Origin: Cytospora piceicola
Lineage: Eukaryota > Ascomycota > Sordariomycetes > Diaporthales > Cytosporaceae
Assembly (NCBI GenBank): GCA_023375675.1
Contig: JALQBC010000026.1
Coordinates: 62,001 to 126,000 of the forward strand
Length of the DNA stretch: 64,000 nucleotides
Direction: 5' to 3'
The notes beneath the pieces were generated by a model. That model was not told the origin of the DNA. It searched no databases and was given only the letters and a program-made list of their open reading frames with translations. This document shows, one piece after another, positions 33,745-44,436 of the stretch (the stretch's first letter is position 1; the number at the start of each line of letters is the position of its first letter). The translations under genes were made by a program, and so were the position numbers.

Positions 33745-34579
33745 ATGCCCGCCCTCGACGTGACACCACACATTCTTGCCGCCCGCGGCAATCCTGCCAG
33801 GCAAGAGACTGTCTTGATTTGTATACTTTCCATCGCTGCGTAAGAATCTCGTACTGTTAATTCATTCAATCCTTGTCAAACACATCTCGAATACCACAGC
33901 GACAATCGGCAGCCCCTAGAACATGCCATGACTGCTGTATGTTCCGTCCTTCGCGCTTTGCTGACAAAGTCTCCTAGAATCGTCTTTTTCTCTGGCGTGA
34001 TGGCAATCAGCATCCACAGGGCCGTCATGGCGGCCCGCGAAGAGCGCCTGAAAAGCCCTGATGACCACAAGTCCGGGAATGTCTTCGTGAAGCTGGGCGC
34101 GTGGATAGGTGGTGGTGTCGTCCTACTCGTCTGGTACGTATCGCATGCGCCTATAGTCTACATGACTGTCTCTCCAGATTAACTCTTCAGGACCACCGTA
34201 CCTCCTGAGACAAGTCACGACATCCACGATATATCAGACTTCTCAGAAGCCACTTCTTTGAAGGAGTCACTAACTATAATCATCAAATAGGGCCTTCTTC
34301 ACGCCATTCACCAAGAGCTTCTGGAAGCAGACGTGGGCCGACCTGAAGATCCTCTTCTCTCCCTACTCCTGGCTAGGCGTGGGGGTCAATGCCTACAGCT
34401 GCGGTGGTTGCTGCAACGCCGACCCGGACCATGACCCCAACCTTGCCGCCATTGTTGGGGTGAGGAAGGTGGCCAACGGCATCGTTGTCCAGGAGCCCAA
34501 GCCCAACCCGACTATTGCTGTCACTGAGACGCCGGTTCCTCAGCGGCCCGCCCCTGTCATAGTTGTCGATGAGGTCTGA
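33745..34579 (+). CDS. small membrane protein of unknown family
   Basis: Three exons, 33745-33839, 33900-34133 and 34291-34579; 205 residues, with codons split correctly at both junctions. Hydrophobic segments are at about residues 22-32 (weak), 57-68 and 95-112 (WIGGGVVLLVWAFFTPF, created by splicing exons 2 and 3). An amphipathic region FWKQTWADLKILFSPYSWLGVG is followed by a Cys cluster (YSCGGCCNADPDHDPN). The tail is Pro/Val-rich. I know no family with this pattern. The Cys cluster next to a membrane segment could be palmitoylated or bind metal; that is a guess. Confidence 0.7.
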
Positions 34580-35106
34580 TAACAGTTTGTATTGAGTTGG
34601 AGTCTAGTAGGCTAAATGGTGCTTTTCCCTCCATCTTATAACTTGGTTTCCTCCCGCTGACATTGCAAACAGACGTTCAGGCTCCTGGTTCAGAACATCT
34701 AGCTAAGCTAGTTTTGTTTCCATTCGTATTATGTTTCATTCTCATTACCATTACCAACTGTTTTGCTTCGTTGGAGATTCGGTCATACATCCGGCCAAGT
34801 CCCTCATCTAAAGGGACATGCTCACGGGATTTGTGGTTCATCAATCCATGCCATCATGTAGGATCTATACCACGAAGGTTGAAGCCAGCGAGCTATAAGA
34901 CAAGACCTTATAATGCAACTTCCATCTTGACAACACCAAAAATCAGATCTGCTTTTCTTCCAAGACATCACCCGGTGACCTGCTTTCAACGCTTGTACCG
35001 CCGCCGTAGACAGCTGGGAAATGTTCTCAGCCAAAACAAAAGAAACACACCCCAAATAACACCACCAAGACCAAATGCAAGTATTCTGTAGCACATATCA
35101 AGCACG
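34580..35106. other. intergenic between convergent genes
   Basis: 3' ends of the small membrane protein gene and the MFS transporter gene. No gene seen. Confidence 0.5.
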
Positions 35107-37017
35107 TCACTCGGCCTTTTCCAGAACAAGCGCGAACTTGCTCCTCGCCCGGACTTTGCTCCCAAAGAACACCAACACCCACGGCACAAACGTCAGCGCC
35201 AGACCGATGCCACCCAGCAGCCCACCGGCCCCCGCGTTTCCCAGGTTTTTGAACAAGGGCAGCGCCACCAGGGGGAAGACACCACCCAGGACGTTCCTGC
35301 AGCAGGACTGCGCAGCCAGGGCGGACGAGGCATACGTGTGGTACACGTCGGCCAGGTAGTTGAACGTGGCGAGGTACACGCTGAAGATGCCCATGGTAGC
35401 CAGGCAGATGGCGATGGTGGGCGAGATCCAGTGGGTGGTTGGCGTGGACGTGAAGCCGAATATGAAGAGCCCGACGGGGAGCAGCGTGGCCGTTATGCAG
35501 GTGAAGTAGAGGCGGGACTCGGGCACCTCGACGGGGAAGTGACGGCGGAGGAAGGAGTAGAGCTTTGCCTTTTGCCCGTATTGCTGTTGGCTGCTTACCC
35601 GCTCGCAAGAGGACTCGTCCGAGGAATAGTCCTCGGCTCGCCATTGTGGGTGCTTGAGGAGGTCGTCCTGCATGATGCCGACAATGGTGGAGAGGATGGC
35701 GCCAACAATCATGGCGCCAAAGACGTATCCTGCGCTCTCGATGTCCCATCCGTACACGGTCTCGAAGACGTATGGGATCGAAGCGAAGGTAAGATACAGG
35801 ATTGCCCAGGCAAAGGCAGACCATAGGGAGAAAAAGAAGACGACAGGTTCAGTGAAGAGTAGGCGAAATGGCCGGAGAAGCGAAATGGACATCATCTGGC
35901 TGAGGGAACCACGCTCTTCGTCCGACTTGACGCGCCAGCGAAGTCGAACAAGGTTCATGTCAGTGTTCATAGACACCTTAACCTCTTCGTCTCCGGCGCC
36001 TGTCCCTTCAACACTAGAGGTCGAGTCTCGTACCCAGACACCATAGTAACCGGCCTTTTCCCTCTGTTCATACCATCTGTTCAAAGCCTTCCCCTTTCGA
36101 CTCAGCACGACGCTGCCCCTGCTTTCCTTGAACAATACCACGATAAGACTCATCAAGACTCCACCCATGATGATCTGGTGCCAGAAAACCCACTTCCACT
36201 GGTCACTATCGTCGTCACACCGGTTTACAATGACCGCGGAGACCAAGGGCCCGAGTCCAGTACCCACGAGGACTGAACCGCTGAAAATAGCCATAGGCGT
36301 ATTCCTCCCTTCCTTGTCCCAGAGATCAGCAATAACACCCCCTATCATCGTGCTGAACACACTGCCACCGACACCAACGAGGAACCGCGCGACCAGCATC
36401 CCTGCTAGGGTGGGGACGAAGCCGCAGACGATCTGGAAGACGACGAAGACCACACCCGAGACCGCAAAGACGGGATATCGGCCGTGAATCTCGCTCAACG
36501 GTGCAAGCGCCATCGGCGCCAAGGCAAAGCCCATGCAGAAAGTAGTGATCCCCGTCAAAACGGCCGTCCTGGATGCGTCGAACTTGGCCATCATGATTGT
36601 TGCTGGTGGGGAGTACGACCCGGAACAGTAAGCGGTGAGTGCAGTGGCGATGCAGCAGAGAACCATGTGGTACGCTTTGCGGTGGGCGGGCCAGTGCGTG
36701 GGATTCGTGTACTGGACGAGGTTCGGCTCAGCTGGAGGTTTCGAAGATGCTGAACTTAACGGCATAGTGCTATTCGGCGGTGGTAGAGGAGCGTCGAAGG
36801 TCAGATAGCGGTACGTGATGGGTTCGTCGGCCGTGAGGGCTCGTGCTTGAGGTGATGCATCAGCCCTGGCGTCCTGTCCCCCTTGCGAAAACGCCTGGGA
36901 TTTCTCAGCAATGCCGTCCTGGGTCGGATACACTTTTGATATCGATATATCCTTATGGTTGTGGATTTCATCCCGACTGGCCGGGACTGCAAGGCCAGAA
37001 GTGCCTGTTATGGCCAT
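35107..37017 (-). CDS. MFS transporter, DHA1 drug:H+ antiporter type
   Basis: Single exon, 636 residues from the first in-frame ATG at 37017 (the frame is open further upstream but without ATG). A cytosolic N-terminal tail of about 115 residues precedes twelve predicted membrane segments. Family features: PTHWPAHRKAYHM just before TM1; ALAPLSEIHGRYPVF, the motif-A loop between TM2 and TM3; the RFLVGVGGSVFSTMIGGVIADLW segment of TM4-5; and GPLVSAVIVNR, the antiporter motif C. The central loop between TM6 and TM7 is long and charged. Relatives export drugs, polyamines or natural products from the plasma membrane; the substrate cannot be told, and I see no biosynthetic cluster next to it. Confidence 0.92.
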   Translation of the reverse strand: MAITGTSGLAVPASRDEIHNHKDISISKVYPTQDGIAEKSQAFSQGGQDARADASPQARALTADEPITYRYLTFDAPLPPPNSTMPLSSASSKPPAEPNLVQYTNPTHWPAHRKAYHMVLCCIATALTAYCSGSYSPPATIMMAKFDASRTAVLTGITTFCMGFALAPMALAPLSEIHGRYPVFAVSGVVFVVFQIVCGFVPTLAGMLVARFLVGVGGSVFSTMIGGVIADLWDKEGRNTPMAIFSGSVLVGTGLGPLVSAVIVNRCDDDSDQWKWVFWHQIIMGGVLMSLIVVLFKESRGSVVLSRKGKALNRWYEQREKAGYYGVWVRDSTSSVEGTGAGDEEVKVSMNTDMNLVRLRWRVKSDEERGSLSQMMSISLLRPFRLLFTEPVVFFFSLWSAFAWAILYLTFASIPYVFETVYGWDIESAGYVFGAMIVGAILSTIVGIMQDDLLKHPQWRAEDYSSDESSCERVSSQQQYGQKAKLYSFLRRHFPVEVPESRLYFTCITATLLPVGLFIFGFTSTPTTHWISPTIAICLATMGIFSVYLATFNYLADVYHTYASSALAAQSCCRNVLGGVFPLVALPLFKNLGNAGAGGLLGGIGLALTFVPWVLVFFGSKVRARSKFALVLEKAE

Positions 37018-38182
37018 GGCGTCGACCTTGGAAGCTGACGTTGACGATCCGGTGCGGTCAGAGGTTGTGCTGCTACACCGGGCTGTCCTCTCAAACGCAC
37101 AAGAGCGACTTGGGAAAGCGTCGACAACACCAGAATGCGACAACACGGGAATGTTGGGACTGTGGGAGGTTTTCAAAATTTGACAGATATCAAAGCCAGC
37201 AAAGGGGAGGAGGAGGGACCCAGTAGGCTCCCCGGGCAACACATGGGAATAAAAGAGTGGGAAAAAGCAAGGTATGCATCTTCATGATCCACCTTCGGAC
37301 CTCCACCTGGCTCGAGCTAGTGGTGTATGCAGTGTTGTTGTCGGGAGTTGTATAGGATGGAGACTCCCTGTCCTGTCCTCGTCTTTCATGCTATCATTTC
37401 TCCCACGCCGTGAATAAAATCGATCCCCAAGACCTGAAGACGTGGAAAGAACAAGAACCGGTCATCGCCAACGACCAGAAGGCAGCTGGCATAAGCCAGG
37501 GCTTCGATCCATGCGGCGGCGGCGCGGAGGAGGAGCACACCTCCTTCGAGAGGCAACGGCAGGTGTTGTTGAGCCGGGAATAACAATGGAAATGGCTGGT
37601 TATCGTTGCAGTTTTCTCCACTTCCGGAAGATCATGCCCAGAACGGTTGATGATATCCGTCCGCTTGTGCTCAGCAACTACCATCGAGTGAGTGACTATA
37701 CGTACTTGGGGAATAAGAACGCAGGGGAAGATAAGCTCACGTGAAACGTTGATCAACCTCGCAGGATTGGCCCAACTGTTTACCGTCACACGAGGCACGC
37801 CATAACTGACGCAATTGTACAGAGTACATGACAAGTGACAAGTGACTGGAAGGCACTTATTTGGATGAACCGAGAAGCATGGACAGAGAAGCATGGACAG
37901 AGAAGCCAGGTCCAAGTTGGTTGGAAGTCGAGACTGAGTCGATGAAAATAATAGGGTTAGGGTCATTTGGCTGGCAGGGTGCTCAATATGGGGGGGGGGG
38001 CGGTCCGGAGTGGTGTTGGACTCACCTCAGCTTTTGTCCTCCAAGATATTCAACCAAAGCAGTTGAGCTTTAGACGACAAGATTCACTCGCGATATAGTC
38101 ATATGGAGCTAACTTGAAGCGTGTTCGTATTTTCCAAGGCTAAGCACCCAACCACAACCAGAGTGCCTCAATTCGTTGACCT
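37018..38182. other. intergenic, G run, telomere-like word, tandem repeat
   Basis: No gene seen. GGGTTAGGG at 37953-37962 region and a run of about ten G near 37990. The early part probably includes the MFS leader. Confidence 0.5.
37872..37907 (+). repeat. 14-nt tandem repeat
   Basis: Two full copies of GAGAAGCATGGACA followed by a partial third. Confidence 0.85.
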
Positions 38183-41100
38183 CTACGAGCCCTCTGGCCT
38201 CTCCCCAAAAGTCCTTTGGATATCAATCTTCCTCGGCGGCCCCTCCAGCCTCTGAAGAGCATTCTCACGGGCCATCGAGATCCTATGCCTGTCATCTAAC
38301 GAGACATTTCGTCCAAGTGTAGTCGGCGTCCTGGTGTCATCCCAGATATCCAGCCGCCAATACCCATCCACATCCCCTTCATCTTCGCTGATAGGGGACC
38401 GAGCCTGGAAGGCGGAAACACCGGCAAGGGGAGCTCTGGACTTTGTCTCCCTGCTTTCTCCGCTGCCAGGGGAAGACTGAGCCATCATCCAAGCACCGCC
38501 ACCAAGTAACTCGGCGAACTTGCCCCTCCTGCCCAGCAGCTCCTCATATGACCCTTCCTCAGCCACATACCCCTGATCCATGACCACGATCCGCCCGGCC
38601 ATCCTCATCATCTCCTTAGAATGCGTAACAACCACCACCGCCATCCTCTCCTCCGGCCTGGCCCCCCTGGACTGTTCAATAAGCAACCTGATCGCAGCCC
38701 TCACGCCGTCCGCGCCGTCCGCATCCAGAGCGCTCGTCGGCTCGTCCATGACCAACAGCTTCGGCTTCCGGACCAGGGCGCGCGCGATGCCCACGCGCTG
38801 GGCCTGGCCGCCCGAGAGCCCGACGCCTCCCTCGCCCACAAGCGTGGCGTACCCTTCCGGGAGGGAGACGACGAAGTCGTGGATGCACGCCAGCTTCGCG
38901 GCCCCGACGACGGAGCTCAGCTCGCGGAGTGGCGAGTCTGGGTGCAGTCCGTAGACGATGTTCTCGCGGATCGTGGTGGGGAAGAGGAAAGGCTGTTGAG
39001 GTACGTGGGCTATGTGGGCGCGCAGGTTGGGGGTGGAGAGGGATGAAGCCGGGACACGTGCGTATGTCAGGGATGCTTCTTGTTGTTGCTGATCTTGCCT
39101 CGTAAGGAGGTGGTCAAAGCTGGGGTATCGAGAATTTGATACTGGTATTGATGGCTCCGCTGGAGGACTGTCCGAGGGCTCGTATAGCCTCAGAAGAAGG
39201 TTGGCTATGGTGCTCTTCCCGCAACCCGAAGCGCCGACGATGGCGACGCAGTCTCCCCGGTCAATCCTGAGATTGACGTTCCGCAGGACCTTGTTTGGTT
39301 CTCGACTGCCCTTAGCAGCCGGATACGCAAACTGCAGGCTCCTCATCTCGACCGGAAACGGCGTCAGGATCCTCTTTTCCCCGCGCCCCTCGTGACTGTT
39401 GCTGTAGCTCAGCGTGGCGTAGTAGAGGATCTGGATGGATGTGGCCTTGGCCTGGGCGATTTGAGGAATGTTGTTCATCATTGCTGTTGCGGTGCCCATG
39501 CTGAAAAGCAGCAAATTGATTACCTGCATGATGTCCGTCACTGAGGTGGTGGTTCCAGGCGAAGTGAGCAGCAGTGTCGCATACCAGAACACAAGCGCGG
39601 TAAGCCACCAGGACATGCTCTGATTTAGCCCATAAAACAGACCTGTCCACATACCCCTCTTGACGCCAACTCGAAAGGTCTCCTCGGCTGATTTGGCGTG
39701 CTTAGTGCTGAAATAGCTTTCCAGCGTCAACGCCTTCACCACACGGATATTCAGGAACGTCTCAACAGCCACCGAGCCGGTTGCCTCGGCCATTGCATTG
39801 CACCTTGCCTCCCACTTCGCGCTCACCGATGCGCTGCCTCTGATAGCTGCATAGACAGCCGGCCCCGAAGCAAGCGTGACGAGCGTCAGCCTCCACGATA
39901 CGACGAGGGCCCAAATCAGACCGCTGAAAATCATCCCCGCGACAATGAGCACGACAGGGACGAAGCGCCCTACCAAGTTACGCATTTCCTCCGCGTTCCG
40001 GTCGAGAACCTCGACGATCCGCGACGGTGCGTGGCGTGGCTTGTCGAACCATTGCTTCGGCTGTGACAGGATGCGCTTGAGGGCCTCGACACGCAGCGCC
40101 GTCACCCAGGCCTGACCAGCGCACTGCATGAGGTAATGCGCCGAGAAAGTAGCCGCGCCGTCAGCTGCCGCGATGATGGTCAGCCGGATGGCCCATGTCC
40201 GGCCGGCGGATGTCATCTCGTCGGGCGGCGCCCAAAAGGCGGCGAGGAGCTGCGCAAATACGTATGCGAAGGCCGGATTGCACGCTGCAGCAATCAGGCA
40301 CGATATCAAGCCGAGGATGGCGCGGATGCGGTTGGGTCTATCGAGCATGGGCCAGACAGTGCCGAGGATCTTGAACAGTGAGATATTGCGGCGTTTGTTG
40401 ACCGTTTCAAGCTTCTTTGTTGTTTCGTGCCGTCCGACCTTGGGTAGTGTCTCGCGGGCGGTGCTGGTTGTCGAAACAGTCGAGAGTCTTTGCCCCTTGC
40501 CATCATCGAGTCGCTGCTTAATCGGAGACTTGCGTGGTGACATTATCTGGGGTCGACGAGCCTTAGTCGCCTCTCCCATTTCCTGAACGAAATCAAGACT
40601 AGACTTTCTTTTCTTGAGTGGAGTTCTATACCAAGAACTGTGAGTGTGTCTATCACGTCGTCTCTTGTCCACTATTGGGACTGAAGTGGAGCGTTTACGT
40701 TCAGCTTCCGGGCTGAAAGCAGCATACGAACTCCTGCCTCTCTCAGGCTCTTCCAGCCTGAGAGGGGCACCCCAGAGTGCCTTTCTTTGCATGATGGTAG
40801 AGCGTTGCATCCCCGCGCCAAGTGACATCCTAAAAAGCCCACCGGTCCCTGACGAACTTGCACCTTGTGACTGTGGAAGTATCCTGGAAAGGCGTGAAGT
40901 CGCCACGATTGTTGTCGGAGTCAGTGACTCTGAAGATGAGAACCCAGCAGTGTTGCTAGCGATTGAGCCCACTGTTGCCGTAGAATCGAGACGAGTGAGA
41001 CCGTCGTCGGTTAGGGCCAGCAACGAAGCAAACATGCCCCCTTTATTCTTGTCCAAGTCCCGCCGAAAGCCCTCCTGCACAAGGAAGCTCTTCTCGAGAA

Positions 41101-43002
41101 CATAGACGTAGTCCTCGTTCTGTATTTGTGACACATCGTGTGTGATGATAATTGTTGTCTTGCCCGTTCGCCAGGTCCTGATGGCCTCGAGAATGAGTAC
41201 TCTGCTGGTTGGATCGAGCCCGCTGGTGACCTCGTCCAAGATCAAGACGGGCGGATCTCGTAGTCTCGCTCGGGCTAGGGCAAGTCGCTGCTTTTGCCCA
41301 CCGCTAAGGTTATAGCCGCCCAAGCCGACATTGGTATCAAGTCCATCCGGAAGTCCAGAGATCGTAGACTGGAGCAGGGCTATTTCACATGCTGCCTTGA
41401 CGTCCTCCCGAGTGACGCTCGAGGGGTCACGAGAGCCAAGGGCGATGTTCATGAGGAAGGTGTCGTTGAAGAGAATGCTTGATTGCTGGATCAAGGTGAC
41501 ATTGCTGCGAACCCAGTTGTCGTCCAAAGTCTGGAGGGGCTGGCCGTCGATGAGCACGCTCCCAGTGAGGGGCTCGTAGAATTTGAGAAGAAGATTGCTC
41601 AATGTCGACTTGCCAGAGCCGCTCCGGCCGACGAGAAATGTCATCTCGCCTGCCGCAAAGAAAAATGACGATCGGTTGAGCACGATCCTGTCCGGATTAG
41701 AAGGGTAGGCAAAGCTGACGTTGCTCAGTTCGATGTCTCCCGTACACCTCTCCGGCCGGTGTGTACCCCTCAACCCGCGAACCTGTCGACCCTCTGACAG
41801 GTCCAGCACAACTTTCTCAAGGGACTTACCAGCTGCCATGCCCTTGGCAAGGACCAACCACTGCGGCCCGACGTTCTCAATGCACTGAAAGGCTGTCACA
41901 ATAGAATAGAAGGTCGTAAGGGCATTGCCGGCTGTTGTTGAGCCCCTGTGTACCAGGTACACCGCAAACCAGAACCCAATCACGAACAGGTTGACCATCC
42001 ACAGTTTGATGAATCCCATCTGCATTGCATTCCTGCGTGCCTGTCTGAGGAAGTACCGCATGGATCTTCTGATGGCCTGCATGTACTGCCACACCTCGTG
42101 GTCGAAACCGTTGTACACCTTGACCAGATCGATGGCTGCGACGGCTGCATTGACGTGTTTGGAGGCTTCGGCGAGCTCACGCTTCTGCGCTTCGATGGCT
42201 GCTTCGAGGCCACGGCTAATTAGGTTCAGGGCGACGACGGAAACGGGGATGGTCGCCATCAACACAAGTGTGAGTTCCCAGCTGTAGTAGAAGGCGATGA
42301 TGAGACAGCCGACGGATATGAAAAGATCGGTGACAAGGAAGCCGAAGACTTGGGAGGTTGCCATTTGGAGATCGCGGGTTTGGCTAGATGTCACGTCAGT
42401 AAGAACAGCCAAGCAAAAACGCCCTGAATGACTTACATCTGCATGCTTGACAAGGCACTGCTCACCCCTTCCTCCTGTCTGTCAAACCATGCCATTTCCT
42501 TGGAGAGCAAGTTCGAGAACAAGCCCTCTCTGGCACTCTTAGCTGCCAGCTCACCGAAGATGACCCAAAGGGCCATAAGTGCCGAGTTGAAGGCCCAAAT
42601 GGCCACACCGAGTCCCGTCAAAACCAGACACCACATCCTCACCCCCTCCATAGCCCTCGTGCCACTGATGGTTCCAGCGCCAAGAGGACTGACAAGATCG
42701 ATGATCTTACCAAGGAAAATGGCGTACAGAGTCTTGGTCGCGGCGACGAGGACAGCTGCGATGACAGCAAAACCAAGGATGGCGGCGTGGCGGCGTTCCG
42801 TAAAGACGAAGAGATGGCGCCATGTTGACTTTGATGGAGCATTTTGAAGTGTATTGTCAGTATAGTGCTCGCTTTTTTGAGGTGGAGCATAGGAATTCGA
42901 GGGCTCGCTAACGGCGCCCTCTTCAATGGTTTGGATCCTGATCACTTGAGGCTGAGCCATGGTGTTTTCGCAAACTTCTCGGTCGAATTCTCCCAATGCC
43001 AT
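38183..43002 (-). CDS. STE6: full-length ABC-B exporter, Ste6-like (a-factor-type pheromone exporter)
   Basis: Two exons, 43002-42437 and 42383-38183; 1588 residues (an internal ATG at 42960 would remove 14). The layout is TMD1-NBD1-linker-TMD2-NBD2. NBD1: Walker A GRSGSGKST (about 441-449), signature LSGGQKQR (about 548), Walker B VLILDEV. NBD2: Walker A GASGCGKST, signature LSGGQAQR, Walker B LLVMDEPTSALD, H-loop VVVTHS. NBD1 lacks the usual Pro after the catalytic Glu (DEVTSGLD). The linker of about 250 residues is basic and Ser-rich. An insertion of about 40 residues separates Walker A from the Q-loop in NBD2. The splice junction (SSMQI-QTRDLQMATSQ) matches Ste6-type proteins, which export the prenylated a-factor-like mating pheromone at the plasma membrane. 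The pheromone assignment rests on similarity only; another peptide or lipid substrate is possible. Confidence 0.9.
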
Positions 43003-43804
43003 TGAAATGTTTCTGTGAGACTGCGAGAAGATTCAACTGATAGAACGCTCATGTTACAAAAAGAAAGACTTGGTGAGGCAGACGCAATCGAGGTTCGTGA
43101 GACTGTAGCCACTGAACCCCGTGATATGGAAATAACGGAATCATGATGAACATGTATGCTATGTTCGAGAGGAAATTCATAATGGGATGTGGGAAATGTA
43201 GAATGGGAGTGCTCATGGACTTTCGGGTCTTTGTGGAGTTGTGGTTGATATTGTAGATATTTCGACAATACTAAGGGCGACAATGAGCTTCCTTGAAGAA
43301 GCGCCATCATCATCCCAATTTCCTTACCGCAAGGCTTTTTATAAAGAGACGCCCAGCCTTTAGGATAAGGAGAAAAGAGCCGATCACTGTAAACGAGTTA
43401 GTCCTACCTGCAGGTAGAGCATTTCTCGGTTGGTTCTGGTCAAAAGGACCCGGGCTGCATGAGCTCGGGATGAAAATCGTCGGCACTGCCGTCAGAGAGC
43501 CTTATAACGGTCGAAATGACAGGTCGGTCTCGTTTCTATGAACGACGGCTCCAAGAAAATCGTAGTGGAAGAAGTGGTTGACAGGTGCCACTCTTGGCCT
43601 TTCCGTCACTAGACGGGCTAACTTCACGTCGGAGCTGTGTTGTTGATGGACGGGGTTGTTTAATGTGTCACTCAAGTTTCGTTGTCCTGTTGAGTATCTC
43701 ATCCTGCCGAGCTGGGTATCTGAGAGTTTAAAAAGTGCCCCGCCTGATTCAATTTCACACGGAACAACCCAACGAGCGAGCTAAGGCAGCGTGGGCGTGT
43801 GGCC
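43003..43804. other. intergenic
   Basis: Upstream region of the ABC gene and 3' flank of PBDC1. No gene seen. Confidence 0.5.
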
Positions 43805-44436
43805 TTATTTCTTGGCCTCCTTCTCCTTCTGAGTGTTCTCGTAGATCCAATCGTTCAAGCCCTTACGGTTCCTGGCGATCTCGACGGCGTAGAACTGCAT
43901 GCGAGGGACGAAGATGGTGCCCTCTTGTGTGTACTCCTCCTTGGGGCTCGTGCGCAGCATGGTGCCGAAGCTGTAGTCGTCGACCCTGTGCTCGTACTCC
44001 ATCATGAAGTCGCGCCACCGCTTCTTGCCCTGGGGGCTCTTCATCTTGGCCTCGTCTATCGTGCCTGCAGGGTCAAACTCAGGGAAGTCCTTGAGGAGGT
44101 GCTCGTAGATTTCGTCGTCGATCTTGGTAAGGCGCAGGGTGCTTCCCTTGACCTTCTCGAGGATAGCCCAGTAAGTCTCGAGGTGTTGGACAGCTGCAGC
44201 AATTAGGTTAGTAAGGGGATATGGGTTTCGGATGGGGTTTCGTCGGTGGCGTACCCTTGACGGCGAACTGCTTCTCAATCTGGCAAGTCCATCAGTAATT
44301 TGTTTCAACAAGAGATCGGCGTCGCATCGCATGGCACAGTACTCACATCTTCAAGGTTGTCGGCCTCCTCAGCGCTGAAGTTGCGGGGCACGGGCTGGGC
44401 CCCAGCCATGGCGCTCTGGATCAGGTCGTCGGCCAT
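43805..44436 (-). CDS. PBDC1 / Chp1 family protein (eEF1A chaperone)
   Basis: Three exons: 44436-44347, 44279-44255 (only 25 nt) and 44193-43805; 167 residues. The product reads MADDLIQSAMAG, then AEEADNLEDIEKQFAVKAVQ, HLETYWAILEKVKGSTLRLTKIDDEIY, a segment FDPAGTIDEAKMKSPQGKKRWRDF, and GLNDWIYENT near the end, the characteristic PBDC1 pattern. The yeast homologue YPL225W (Chp1) is a ribosome-associated chaperone needed for cotranslational folding of elongation factor eEF1A. Length fits the family. It is divergent from the large gene at 46726, with TACCTAGGTA in its upstream region. Confidence 0.93.

Noticed and set aside
35107..43002. MFS and ABC transporters side by side as part of a secondary-metabolite cluster
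   Set aside because: No polyketide synthase, peptide synthetase, terpene cyclase or pathway regulator is near; the ABC protein fits Ste6 and its neighbour PBDC1 is housekeeping.
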